Shown here piece by piece: positions 45,973 to 54,457 of a stretch of 64,000 nt of DNA. The stretch spans positions 6,200,001 to 6,264,000 of the forward strand of contig NZ_CP107036.1 of the NCBI RefSeq assembly GCF_029542085.1, written 5' to 3'. The stretch comes from Sphingobacterium sp. ML3W. GTDB taxonomy: Bacteria > Bacteroidota > Bacteroidia > Sphingobacteriales > Sphingobacteriaceae. The notes under the pieces were generated by a model. It was given only the letters and a program-made list of their open reading frames with translations. It did no database searches and had not been told where the DNA came from. Both the position numbers and the translations under genes were made by a program. How positions within the stretch are numbered: the first letter of the stretch is position 1; every line of letters starts with the position of its first letter.

Positions 45973-46899
45973 ATGAGTATAGCATTGATATTGAATAGTG
46001 GTCGGGCTGAAGAATGGAAGTTCGAAATCAATAAACATTTACCCAAAATAAAAGTTGAGATCTATCCTGAGATTGAGAATTATGATGAGGTCGAGTTTGC
46101 ACTTTGTTGGAAGCCTGAGGCAGATTATTATACTCATTTTCCCAATTTAAAAGTTATACAATCTGGAGGTGCTGGGATAGATCATTTATTTCCTAAATCA
46201 ATACCTTCACATATCCATACCTGCAGGATTGTAGATCCCATGTTAAAAAGCGATATGTTTGAGCATGTTTTGACATGTTTGATGCATTCGATGAAGAATT
46301 TTTCGGCTTATGCAACAGAAAAAGCGAAAAAACATTGGCAGCCCCTGGGATATAAATCTATTGGTCAAACTTGTGTAACGATTTTAGGATTGGGTGAAAT
46401 TGGAGGTTATGTAGCTGAAAGATTGATCCAGTTGGGTTTCAACGTCAACGGATGGTCCAATTCAGCTAAAAATCTTCAAGGGGTCAGCTCTTTCACTGGG
46501 ATTGCGGGACTTCGCTTGGCAGTCGAGAACGCGGATTTTATTGTGAATGTTTTGCCATTGACCGACGCGACAAGAGGAATTCTAAATCATGATCTTTTCA
46601 ATTTATGTCCCAAAGGAACAGTTCTACTTAACGTTGGTAGAGGCGAACATCTTGTTGATGAAGATTTATTAGAAGCAATCGCTGAGAAGCAAATTGCTAA
46701 CGCCTACCTCGATGTATTTCATCAAGAACCATTGCTTCGAGATCATCCGTTCTGGAATTGCAGTTCTGTTTTTATAACACCACATGTTGCGAGTAGGACA
46801 AACATTAGTTCTTCGGTCCTGCAGGTAGTGGATAATTATAGAAGAATGACTGAAGGGCGACCTTTACTCAACGAAGTTTCTTTGGCAAAAGGTTATTAA
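45973..46899 (+). CDS. D-2-hydroxyacid dehydrogenase (GhrA-like)
   Basis: A 308-residue NAD(P)-dependent dehydrogenase of the glyoxylate/hydroxypyruvate type. The cofactor motif GLGEIGGYVA is near residue 140, catalytic Arg in VGRGEHLVDEDLL, and the Glu/His pair in FHQEPLLRDHPFW...TPHVAS. It should reduce 2-oxo acids such as glyoxylate or hydroxypyruvate. It is followed 26 bp later by the operator of NTF2 copy C. Confidence 0.87.
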   Translation: MSIALILNSGRAEEWKFEINKHLPKIKVEIYPEIENYDEVEFALCWKPEADYYTHFPNLKVIQSGGAGIDHLFPKSIPSHIHTCRIVDPMLKSDMFEHVLTCLMHSMKNFSAYATEKAKKHWQPLGYKSIGQTCVTILGLGEIGGYVAERLIQLGFNVNGWSNSAKNLQGVSSFTGIAGLRLAVENADFIVNVLPLTDATRGILNHDLFNLCPKGTVLLNVGRGEHLVDEDLLEAIAEKQIANAYLDVFHQEPLLRDHPFWNCSSVFITPHVASRTNISSSVLQVVDNYRRMTEGRPLLNEVSLAKGY

Positions 46900-46924
46900 A
46901 AGTTTGAGCTATGTTTGGAGCACT

Positions 46925-47010
46925 CGCCGCTCCATTTTCGCTATTTACCGAGTTTTCCGTAATGTTAGTCTAAAGGCTGTACGCTATGGGCCTATTGTGT
47001 TGTAGTTTTG
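46925..47010 (+). promoter_or_regulatory. NTF2-cassette operator and -7 promoter, copy C
   Basis: CGCC at 46925, TACC at 46946, AGTC at 46967, each 21 bp apart. The -7 box TAGTTTTG is at 47003-47010, 36 bp after the start of the third site. TGGGCCTATTGT before the -7 box is shared with the relic at 48660. Confidence 0.77.
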
Positions 47011-47105
47011 ATTCAGAATCTACAAGGAAATAATGCAACAATATCAATATCCTTGCGACAATAAGAAAAGAAACTAAAAAACTAACAATATAAAATAAAG
47101 ACATT

Positions 47106-47555
47106 ATGAACTCATTAGTAAAAACATTCGCAGCAGCAGCCCTGATCGCAGTATCCACTTTTGCTATGGCAGCTGAAGGACCAGGTTCAAAATCAACAAA
47201 AGCAAACGTTAACCTTTCAACTGGAGACTTCGCCCTAGAACACTATGTTGCGGTCACTACCGAAGGAGAGTCGGCAGGAGTAGAGCAATTATTTGCAGAA
47301 GATTTCAGCCAAAAGGTTCAATCTTCTTCCAATAGGGGAACACATAGCCGTGAAGAAGTCGTTAAATACTTGAAAAAACAAAAAGGTGAGAAGCTAAACT
47401 GTACAGTAACTAGCGATATCATCGAAGAATCAGCGGATTTTATGGTAGCCAAGGTCACTTTAACTTTTGAAGAATTCACGAAGACTGATCTTGTGACTTT
47501 GGTACGTGAAGGTAATAGTTGGAAAGTGTCCAAATCTATCAATTCTTATAAATAA
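47106..47555 (+). CDS. Secreted NTF2-like small protein, paralogue C
   Basis: A 149-residue protein with a signal peptide (MNSLVKTFAAAALIAVSTFAMA). It has FALEHYVAVTTEGESAGVEQLFAEDFSQ, YLKKQKGEKLNC, ADFMVAKVTLTFEEF, TDLVTLVREGNSWKVSKSINSYK. Its C-terminal 23 residues are almost the same as copy D, with which it forms a local pair about 2 kb apart. The leader differs from copies A, B and D. Terminated by the hairpin at 47586. Confidence 0.86.
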   Translation: MNSLVKTFAAAALIAVSTFAMAAEGPGSKSTKANVNLSTGDFALEHYVAVTTEGESAGVEQLFAEDFSQKVQSSSNRGTHSREEVVKYLKKQKGEKLNCTVTSDIIEESADFMVAKVTLTFEEFTKTDLVTLVREGNSWKVSKSINSYK

Positions 47556-47585
47556 GAAGCCATCTCAAGTAAATATATAAGTTGT

Positions 47586-47612
47586 AAGCCACATCTCACG
47601 ATGTGGCTTTGT
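47586..47612 (+). terminator. AGCCACATC-family terminator after NTF2 copy C
   Basis: Perfect 10-bp arms AAGCCACATC / GATGTGGCTT with loop TCAC. The T tract is short. Confidence 0.82.
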
Positions 47613-47720
47613 GGTATCTTGAGAAGATTGCTAAAAGTCAACGTAAGCATGATACAAGTTTGTAGAAGTTATTGCCTACGCTTTTGATTCATCCGGTAGT
47701 GAAATCGGAGCATGAAGATC

Positions 47721-48257
47721 TCAGGAAACAGTATTGTTGTCCTTGTATTTTATTAGATTTTCATTTAAAAGTTTCAAAAGCTCTTTATGGCTTATATTCA
47801 TATTGCCATTGCTAACGCTATAAGGTGAACCATAACTCATATTAAACTGCATCATTTTCTTTTTAATCTTATTAGACTCCTGTTGTATTACTGCATCACT
47901 ATTTTTTATCAGTATAATAATAATTGGGTTTGAATAGATCGAAATTTCTTTAAACCCAGTAATATCTTGCCATAAGATAAATGTTTTGTATTTATCACCG
48001 ATATCCAGTCCCTGATCTGTAATCTCAAGCAAGAGATGGTTTGCGAGCAGATACCGGATGGACACAATCGCTGCGAAACCAAAAAATAATATACATATTA
48101 TGCCGAGTGCTCTCGTTAATATAGGCTCCCTATCAAAACTCTCAGGATGCATGACAAAGAAAATGCCGCCCATAACAAACAATAGCGATCCGAGTAAAAT
48201 TAATGCTGTTTTCTTTTTGTTGCTATAAAGCTTAATTGTATTATCCAGTTTATTCAT
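47721..48257 (-). CDS. STM3941-like membrane protein
   Basis: A 178-residue protein with two transmembrane segments (TALILLGSLLFVMGGIFFVM and LGIICILFFGFAAIVSIRYLL) and a C-terminal PH-like domain (LLLEITDQGLDIGDKYKTFILWQDITGFKEISIYSNPIIIILIKN). This is the STM3941 family, whose function is not known. Convergent with copy C. Confidence 0.7.
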   Translation of the reverse strand: MNKLDNTIKLYSNKKKTALILLGSLLFVMGGIFFVMHPESFDREPILTRALGIICILFFGFAAIVSIRYLLANHLLLEITDQGLDIGDKYKTFILWQDITGFKEISIYSNPIIIILIKNSDAVIQQESNKIKKKMMQFNMSYGSPYSVSNGNMNISHKELLKLLNENLIKYKDNNTVS

Positions 48258-48659
48258 TCTGTAAAATTATATTTTTCTATTGTATCCTATTGATCATACG
48301 CCTGTCTTTTAAGTGTACTGAACCGTGCAGATAAGAAGGCTTGATCATGCCCTTTCCAGCGATTCTTATAAAAACTCGTATATTTTATTTCCTGGCCCCC
48401 ACGTTGTGCACTAATAATGCGAGGCAAGAAAAAATAAATAGCAATAACAGCAGTCGTCGGTATTTCGTAAGTCCAACAGAGTTATACATTTGATTGATAG
48501 ATTCTAATATTATGGTTTTGAGAAACAAAGATCAAACTAGTTATTGACTCGTTCTCTTTTACAGCAAAAGAATAAATTGAGCGTCTGAAGATCAAAATCA
48601 AAATAATGCCTATTAAAAATAGATAAATTTCCACATCCGCGCAATAGCAGTAAAGAAAT

Positions 48660-48892
48660 CACGTATCCATCTCTACCAATCACCGAGTTTTCCTGTCCGT
48701 TGGTCTAACGTCCATAGGCTATGGGCCTATTGTATTGTAGTTTTGATTCAGAATCTACAAGGAAATGATGCAACAATATCAATATCCTTGCGACAATTAA
48801 AAAAGAAACAAAAAAACTAATAATATAAAGACATTATGAACCACCATAAGCGCTTTCAAATGGTACTCATGATAGCTTATCACCAATAAAAA
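48660..48892 (+). pseudogene. Relic NTF2 cassette: complete promoter, chimeric leader, no gene
   Basis: CACG at 48660, CACC at 48681, GGTC at 48702 are spaced 21 bp, and TAGTTTTG at 48738-48745 keeps the 36-bp gap. The leader after it is copy-C-like (ACAAGGAAATGATGCAACA, AATATCCTTGCGACAAT, AAAGACATTATGAAC). Right after ATGAAC at 48836 it jumps to an A/B/D-type leader (CACCATAAGCG, then CTCATGATAGCTT, ATCACCAAT). The ATG therefore opens only a 17-codon frame. This is a deletion or recombination product between two cassettes. Confidence 0.7.
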
Positions 48893-49125
48893 ACAAGTCC
48901 ATCAGCATTCACCAAATAGTAAATCTCTTGTTAGACTCTTGATATGCTGTACGTATGCGGACAATATGCATATAAACTGTTCGTATGCGTACATCTCTTT
49001 TTAAGAAAAAGATCTTAAAAAGGCCATTGTAGCGCTTAGGAGGTACAAATGGCCTCATTGCGGCAACTGGTATAGTATTTGGCACGCGGTTGATAAAACG
49101 GATTTTATATGCTTTATGTACTCTT

Positions 49126-49210
49126 TACCTTTTATTTCTGCCATTCACCGAGTTTCACTGATCATTGGCCTAACGTCCATAGGTTAAATGCATATTGAAT
49201 CGGATTTTTA
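49126..49210 (+). promoter_or_regulatory. NTF2-cassette operator and degenerate -7, copy D
   Basis: TACC at 49126, CACC at 49146 (20 bp), GGCC at 49167 (21 bp). The -7 position at 49203-49210 reads GATTTTTA instead of TAGTTTTG, so this promoter should be weak. Confidence 0.65.
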
Positions 49211-49236
49211 GATCAACGAGTAAGAATATATATCAT

Positions 49237-49262
49237 CATGAGCATAGATGAAAAAGCTCATG
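49237..49262 (+). promoter_or_regulatory. Leader hairpin, copy D
   Basis: Perfect CATGAGC (49237-49243) / GCTCATG (49256-49262), followed by ATAGCTTCATCGCAAAT, as in copy B. Confidence 0.6.
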
Positions 49263-49313
49263 ATAGCTTCATCGCAAATAGATGAAAAACGAAAACAACG
49301 AAATAGAGACATT

Positions 49314-49760
49314 ATGAAAAGATTAGTAAAAACATTAACAGCAGTAGCCTTACTGGCTGTATCCACATGCGTAATGGCAGCTGTGGGACCGGGCTCTAAA
49401 TCAGAAAAAGTAGCCGTTAACCTTTCTACGGCAGACTTCGCCCTGGAGCATTATGTTGCGGTAACGACAAAGGGAGAATCAGCGGGTGTGGAGCAGTTGT
49501 TTGCCGAAGATTTCAGCCAAAAGATCCAGGCTTCCAATATATCGACCTACGGACGCAATGCTGTGATCAAATCTTTGAAAAAACAAAAGGGAGAAATCCT
49601 GAACTGTAAAGTGAATATCAAGATCGTCGAAAAATCGGCAGATTATATGATTGCAAAAATAGCACTAAAATTTGACAACTTCAGCATGACTGATCTTGTG
49701 ACTTTGGTACGTGAAGGTAATGACTGGAAAGTGTCGAAATCGATCAATTCGTATAAATAA
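49314..49760 (+). CDS. Secreted NTF2-like small protein, paralogue D
   Basis: A 148-residue protein with a signal peptide (MKRLVKTLTAVALLAVSTCVMA). FALEHYVAVTTKGESAGVEQLFAEDFSQKIQ, SLKKQKGEILNCKVN, SADYMIAKIALKFDNF and TDLVTLVREGNDWKVSKSINSYK are the family blocks. ATG at 49314 is chosen because it aligns with the other paralogues; an in-frame ATG at 49248 lies inside the leader hairpin and has no signal peptide. The promoter -7 box is decayed, so it may be poorly expressed. Confidence 0.84.
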   Translation: MKRLVKTLTAVALLAVSTCVMAAVGPGSKSEKVAVNLSTADFALEHYVAVTTKGESAGVEQLFAEDFSQKIQASNISTYGRNAVIKSLKKQKGEILNCKVNIKIVEKSADYMIAKIALKFDNFSMTDLVTLVREGNDWKVSKSINSYK

Positions 49761-49790
49761 GAGCATCTCAAGTAAATATATATGTTGTAG

Positions 49791-49817
49791 AGCCACATTG
49801 AAAGATGTGGCTTTTAC
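49791..49817 (+). terminator. AGCCACAT-family terminator after NTF2 copy D
   Basis: AGCCACAT / ATGTGGCT with a six-base loop and a broken T tract (TTTTACTTTT). Confidence 0.8.
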
Positions 49818-49873
49818 TTTTATTGCATCAACTTCCTTCGAGCGGTCAATAATGAGTGAGTTCTAATAAAAAA

Positions 49874-52567
49874 TTAAAAATTATAGTCTATTCCAAAGCT
49901 TATGTATCGGGTCAAGAGCCGGTATTCGGTGGTGGAACGCGAGATTTCTGTAAGCAGCGCGTTTTTGAAAGAACGGGTGTTGAATATGTTTTTAGCTGTT
50001 ATGTCAAAACGGGTTTTGTATTTTTTGAGATCGTAAAATACTGAAAAATCCGAAAAATAATAAGTTTGGGCTTTTTGTTGGGGTATGGCTCCAAAGCGAT
50101 AGGATTCATTCTTGAGGCTGAACTGCAGATTGTCGCCAAAACGCAAAAAGAGATTCAAAAAAGCCTGGCCATTGGTCAGGGTATTTGTGCTGCCTTCCGA
50201 GCGGTAGCTGTTGGTTTGCAGAAGATATCCTGTATATATATTAAAGCTGGATTTCCAGGAACTTCTGAACGAAAGCCCATAGTCGTATCTGTTTGTGTGG
50301 ATTTGCCTGCGTCCTAGGCCGGCCACCAATGTTTCGTAATCGGCCGTATTAAAGCCCACATCCAGGCGAATATTTCCGTTTAAGAGTTTTAGATAATAAT
50401 TTAGTTCTCCTTTATAGTAGGTAAGGGTTTTGTCTTTGAGCAAGCGCTGTTGTACGAGGTTAAAATTGGGGTTGAGGTCGCTTTCCGTTCCAATATAGTC
50501 AAACAGGATCTGATGCCCGATTTGTATGTTGGCAAAAAAACGGTCGCTCATATTACCATAGGTGTACAGGAGTGTTCCGCCCGAACTGCTCAAGGTAGCT
50601 ATGTTATCCATTCCTTTTACAAAATTGCGTACACCGGTAGTATAGTAATTGGGTATCAGGTCGGTAAGTTTGGTGTTCTGCTGTTGGAAAAACAAATCAG
50701 TTTCCAGCCGTCCTTTGTGGTGTACGGCCCATTTGGCTGATAAGCCGGGCGAGAGCTGTAGGTTGTTTTTGCGTTTTTGCATCTCAAAATTAACCAGCCC
50801 GCTGTGTACCACGCCTAATTGTAGGCGGGGAGTCACTTCCCAGCTGCGGTGTTTTATCGTGTATTTAGAAATAAGATTAGTCTGAAACACGCGGAGAATC
50901 ATCTCATTGGCAAATTCTGGTGGGTATACTACTGTTTTGTGCTCCGCTTCGGGGCCAGGCAGTAGCCGCAATTGGCTGTTGAGCGCTTGCTGTTGATAGG
51001 TTGAGCTCAATCCCAGCTCGAAAAAATTGCCGTTTTGTTGTCGGCTTACATAATGCGCAGTAGCCCCAAGATAGCGCAGGTTGTTATCTATATGCTGTTG
51101 TACCTCGCTCACCGAGTTGGGACCGAAGAGGTCTTCGTAATAATATTGATTGATGCTGTAATCGACCGGTGACTGCTGATTGATGAAGCGGATTGAGCTG
51201 ACCAGTGCTTTTCGTTCTGACAGCTTGTAGCTGTACGTGAGGTTGTGGTTGGTGAGGTAGCCTTTGTTTTTGGTGGTTTCTAAGCTGGCTACGCTATTAA
51301 AAAGCAGCGCGCCCATCTCGTTGCTGTTCAGAGACCCCAGCGTACCAGTATAGTTCAATGTGGTATGGGGGTTGGGTTCGTACTGCAATTCCAGTTTGGT
51401 AAAATAATTGTCGATTTTGCGCGTAAATTCATAGTTTTCAGTGGTGGTAAATTGAATGTCTTCTAGGGTATAATTCTGCACGGTATTGCGGTAAAACGAT
51501 TTCTTTGTGGGGTTGGCAAAACCCAACCATTTGATCTTGAATGCAGCTCTCGGATTTAAAATGGTATTTAATGAGATGAGCTTGTCGTTATTGAAATTCG
51601 TGCGCCGATAATCGAAGTTGGGCAGGTTGGGCGTATTGTCAATAAGGGTAGGCGTGCTTACATCCACGCCAATTTGCCCGGGTTCGTTGGCCGATCCGGA
51701 CTGTATAAGGTGGTTGATGCTGCTTACGGCATCATAGCCATTGTTGTTGGCGCTGGCCAGGAGGTAATATTTGTTGCGCTTGCCAAAATTCATGAGGTTG
51801 GCACTGGTTTGATAATACTTTGGGCCAATTGGTGAGCCCTGCAGTCCCACTGAACCCAGCCACTGGTTTTTGCTATCCGCTTTGAGTTGCAGATTAAGGG
51901 CGACCTTGTCCGAGTTTTCGATACCTTTTAATTGTTTGTTGTTGGAATAGTGCTGCAGTACCTGAATTTTTTCCAGCGGCTGCACGCTCATATTTTGCGT
52001 AAGCAGGCGGTAACCCTTCTCAAAAAAATCGTCACCTTCGATCATGACCTTTTCCACTTCTTTGTTGCCAATCTTGATGCTGCCATCAGTACCTACGTTA
52101 ATCCCTGGAATTTTGCGTAGCAAATCTTCCACGTTGCGCTCATCGCCCTGCAAAAAAGAGCTTACCGCCAGTTCAAGAGTATCCCGGCCCCGTAGATAAG
52201 GCTGTTTGGAGTGTACAATGACCTCTTGTAACCGCTGAACACCACCGGGTTGCATTTGCGCATCAATAAGGGTGTCGGCTTGGGTAGGCACAATAGCTAG
52301 GCTAAGCGGTTCAGAGCCAAGTGATTTAAACTGCAAAATGAATTTTCCGCTTTGTGCGGTTTGCAAGCGGTAATTTCCCTGGCCATCACTAAAGGTGTAG
52401 GTCAGCATTCGGGAATCGGTCGCAAGACGCAAATCAATGCGCACACCGCCCAAAGCTTCACCTTTGACGCTGACTTTGCCATGTATAGTGACCTGTGCCT
52501 GTGCAAATAAGGGCAACAGGCATAGCCCAAGCCATCCTGTTAAATGCTTAATTTTTTTCCCACTCAT
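49874..52567 (-). CDS. Outer-membrane beta-barrel protein with carboxypeptidase-regulatory-like N-terminus
   Basis: An 897-residue outer-membrane protein with a signal peptide (LLPLFAQAQ). A carboxypeptidase-regulatory-like domain (VTIHGKVSVKGEALGGVRIDLRLATDSRMLTYTFSDGQGNYRLQT) and plug-like region (RNVEDLLRKIPGINVGTDGSIKIGNKEVEKVMIEGDDFFEKGYRLLTQNM) precede a long strand-rich barrel with a C-terminal Phe (FGIDYNF). It resembles the TonB-dependent receptor-like proteins that commonly follow GLPGLI genes. Its start overlaps the end of the GLPGLI gene by 20 bp, so translation is coupled. Confidence 0.85.
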   Translation of the reverse strand: MSGKKIKHLTGWLGLCLLPLFAQAQVTIHGKVSVKGEALGGVRIDLRLATDSRMLTYTFSDGQGNYRLQTAQSGKFILQFKSLGSEPLSLAIVPTQADTLIDAQMQPGGVQRLQEVIVHSKQPYLRGRDTLELAVSSFLQGDERNVEDLLRKIPGINVGTDGSIKIGNKEVEKVMIEGDDFFEKGYRLLTQNMSVQPLEKIQVLQHYSNNKQLKGIENSDKVALNLQLKADSKNQWLGSVGLQGSPIGPKYYQTSANLMNFGKRNKYYLLASANNNGYDAVSSINHLIQSGSANEPGQIGVDVSTPTLIDNTPNLPNFDYRRTNFNNDKLISLNTILNPRAAFKIKWLGFANPTKKSFYRNTVQNYTLEDIQFTTTENYEFTRKIDNYFTKLELQYEPNPHTTLNYTGTLGSLNSNEMGALLFNSVASLETTKNKGYLTNHNLTYSYKLSERKALVSSIRFINQQSPVDYSINQYYYEDLFGPNSVSEVQQHIDNNLRYLGATAHYVSRQQNGNFFELGLSSTYQQQALNSQLRLLPGPEAEHKTVVYPPEFANEMILRVFQTNLISKYTIKHRSWEVTPRLQLGVVHSGLVNFEMQKRKNNLQLSPGLSAKWAVHHKGRLETDLFFQQQNTKLTDLIPNYYTTGVRNFVKGMDNIATLSSSGGTLLYTYGNMSDRFFANIQIGHQILFDYIGTESDLNPNFNLVQQRLLKDKTLTYYKGELNYYLKLLNGNIRLDVGFNTADYETLVAGLGRRQIHTNRYDYGLSFRSSWKSSFNIYTGYLLQTNSYRSEGSTNTLTNGQAFLNLFLRFGDNLQFSLKNESYRFGAIPQQKAQTYYFSDFSVFYDLKKYKTRFDITAKNIFNTRSFKNALLTEISRSTTEYRLLTRYISFGIDYNF

Positions 52568-53327
52568 ATACTTGCTCTACACTGCCACGAATTTTTTTAT
52601 GTTCTACGTTTACACCATCCATCATCGGCATTTTGCTCATCATTATGCGCATCTGCTCTTCGTTTTCGAGATCATCTTTTTTTATGTAGCTCTCCAGGCT
52701 GAGTTTGGGCAGCCCATTTATGTATTTTTCGTTAACGGGTACATCGCCTGTGTAAGGATATTCAATTTCCTTAAGCAGCCAATAGTGCGGGTTGGCCCCT
52801 TCGTTGTATAACATGACGATAAGACCGGGCAGGCCACCAAATTTGTATGGCCCGGCGGGTACCGGAATATCGTTGGTATAGTAGGCCACTAGGGTAGTAC
52901 CCCGGTAAGTGGCGGTAGCCTTGTGACATATGTGTTTGCCCAGCGTATCTACATCGGTGTAGTTAGTATTCCAGACCAAGGTCGGAAACTCGTCGCTAAC
53001 GAGGTAGTTGCTGCCTTTGAGCGAGCGGGTTTCGACCAGTTGGGGCGCATTGTTTTTTTGGATAACGATGTTTCGGTAGACTTTGCCCATATCTAGCGTC
53101 ACCGACATGCTACCGCTTACCTCTTCATCGTTGTCATTTTCAGTGGATTGCGGCTTGGGTTGGGCCAGCGAATCGCGAACGGAGGTTTTTATCCCGTCCT
53201 GAAAATAAACCTCTTCCCGAAAAGTAGCCATGGGCGATGGCAGGTATTGGTACACCGCCTTTAGCTTTTGGCCATGAGAAACCGTTGTGGCCAGTGACAA
53301 TAGAAAGAATAAAAAGTATTTGTTCAT
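52548..53327 (-). CDS. GLPGLI-family protein
   Basis: A 259-residue exported protein (signal peptide ATTVSHGQ). It has the family's hallmark GPYKFGGLPGLIVMLYN near residue 180. The family is Bacteroidota-specific, periplasmic, of unknown function, and usually sits next to a large outer-membrane barrel gene, as here (20-bp overlap). Two small exported cysteine-containing proteins lie upstream; a terminator hairpin at 53345 separates them. Confidence 0.9.
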   Translation of the reverse strand: MNKYFLFFLLSLATTVSHGQKLKAVYQYLPSPMATFREEVYFQDGIKTSVRDSLAQPKPQSTENDNDEEVSGSMSVTLDMGKVYRNIVIQKNNAPQLVETRSLKGSNYLVSDEFPTLVWNTNYTDVDTLGKHICHKATATYRGTTLVAYYTNDIPVPAGPYKFGGLPGLIVMLYNEGANPHYWLLKEIEYPYTGDVPVNEKYINGLPKLSLESYIKKDDLENEEQMRIMMSKMPMMDGVNVEHKKIRGSVEQVYEWEKN

Positions 53328-53344
53328 GATCGTTGGATTTGGAA

Positions 53345-53366
53345 AAGCGAGGCCTGAGCCCCGCTT
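53345..53366 (-). terminator. Hairpin between small exported protein and GLPGLI gene
   Basis: AAGCGGGGC / GCCTCGCTT (minus strand) with a TCAG loop, one mismatch. The T tract is short (TTTT). It may let some transcription through to the GLPGLI operon, whose start is 18 bp downstream. Confidence 0.6.
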
Positions 53367-53407
53367 AAATTTTCGTATTTGTAATTAGAATGAAATATAT
53401 TCTCAGA

Positions 53408-53746
53408 CTATATTCCTAATTCGCCATGAGCAAGCATATGTCTATAAACCGCTTTGCAAGTGCTGAAGAATCCTGAACAAGAATTTTCTACATAGGTCTG
53501 CGAAGTGAAGGTGTCAATCACTTGGCCACTACTATTGTAGACATTTAGCGTGTAAACACATTTTGTCAACATAGCTTTGCTTTCCTTTGCCGCTTCAGTA
53601 GCTTTAACTGGGGCATTGCTTTTGGCTAGCTTTTCAGTGGTTGTTTTTACATTTGCATTTTCTTTTGGTGCTTTTGCGTCCGTGCCGGCAAAGGCCGCAG
53701 TTGATAGCGCAGCTATGGCTACCAAACTCATTACTAATTTTTTCAT
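53408..53746 (-). CDS. Small exported protein with conserved Cys, copy 1
   Basis: A 112-residue protein with a signal peptide (MKKLVMSLVAIAALSTAAFAG). A low-complexity Lys/Thr/Ala linker (PKENANVKTTTEKLAKSNAPVKATEAAKES) is followed by a C-terminal domain of about 50 residues with three Cys (TKCVYTLNVYNSSGQVIDTF, ENSCSGFFSTCKAVY). Function unknown. A partly decayed copy is at 54155. It could be a secreted peptide related to the GLPGLI/barrel pair downstream. Confidence 0.75.
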   Translation of the reverse strand: MKKLVMSLVAIAALSTAAFAGTDAKAPKENANVKTTTEKLAKSNAPVKATEAAKESKAMLTKCVYTLNVYNSSGQVIDTFTSQTYVENSCSGFFSTCKAVYRHMLAHGELGI

Positions 53747-54154
53747 TTTTTTAAGTTTTTTTGTTTAACCATACATGCCTTTGGGGCATGTTTTAATTCT
53801 CTGGTAATAAAAGTAGGGCAAGGAAATGAAATGATTTCGACCGTTTGGTATTCGTAAGGGCTGATCTATTATTCGCCCTAACTTATTCGATTTTTAGTTT
53901 TACATACTTGGTGATACCTTTTGCTTATTGGGAGATGGCCATACAGCAGGCAAAGCAGAGTAGACTGATATTTATAAAATCCGGATGGCTATCGGGCCTA
54001 AAAACAACGGTAAAAGTGAAGGCGAATGGAATTAGGAGAGGTGAATATCCCTGGGGATAGGCAAATTCTGGAAAGATTTAAGCATCATGCAAAACAAAAG
54101 TAGGGCATAAGCCCCGCTTCTGTTTTTATAATATGTGTTACACAAGGAACTATA
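53747..54154. other. Intergenic repeat-derived region between the two small exported genes
   Basis: It contains a hairpin ACATGCC / GGCATGT (53773-53791) in the copy-1 leader and the GC-rich hairpin at 54097-54120 that ends copy 2. No gene is convincing; a 71-codon plus-strand frame at 53845 has no family character. Confidence 0.5.
54097..54120 (-). terminator. Terminator after small exported protein copy 2
   Basis: GAAGCGGGGC / GCCCTACTTTT with TTAT loop on the minus strand. Similar to the hairpin at 53345, supporting duplication of the whole unit. Confidence 0.6.
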
Positions 54155-54457
54155 CTAGTTTCCAACCCAATCAAGCATTGCTGCAAAGAAATTAGCACAA
54201 CCCCTAGCTGAATACGTATAATCTGTGTAGACTGCGCTACCCAATAACACACCATCACAGCTGTAAATATTTACTTTGAAATTATAGTGGGCGAATGCCT
54301 CCGCAGTCGCTTCTGTGGATTCCTTGGTAACACGAACTGTATTGTTGGCAAGGCGGTGGGTAGTTGTTTTCACACTTGAATTTTCTTTAGGAGATTCTGC
54401 AGCCTTACCAGCAAAGGTCGCAGTTGATAGCACAGCATCAGCTATCATACTCATCAA
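54155..54457 (-). pseudogene. Small exported protein copy 2, normal start codon lost
   Basis: The product parallels copy 1 (ADAVLSTATFAGKAAESPKENSSVKTTTHRLANNTVR, then FKVNIYSCDGVLLGSAVYTDYTY, ARGCANFF) with two Cys. The codons where copy 1 has ATG AAA AAA TTA GTA ATG read AAT AAA AAA ATA TTG ATG. The standard start and its Lys-Lys n-region can no longer be made from ATG; only TTG at 54457 or ATG at 54454 remain, giving a signal peptide without positive charge. It may be non-functional or start at a weak codon. Confidence 0.6.

Larger units (their letters stand above)
48258..49313. other. Gene-free 1-kb region with cassette relic and repeats
   Basis: No intact gene. It holds the relic promoter/leader of an NTF2 cassette (48660-48892), two small inverted repeats (TTAAGA/TCTTAA about 49003-49020; GGCCATT/AATGGCC about 49022-49056) and the promoter of copy D. 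The first 400 bp have no clear structure. Confidence 0.6.

Noticed and set aside
51932..52120. Plus-strand short frames opposite the outer-membrane barrel
   Set aside because: Shadows of the 897-residue gene on the minus strand.
53845..54060. 71-codon plus-strand frame between the duplicated small exported genes
   Set aside because: No RBS, no homology-like pattern, and it covers the region shared by the repeat-unit leader and terminator.
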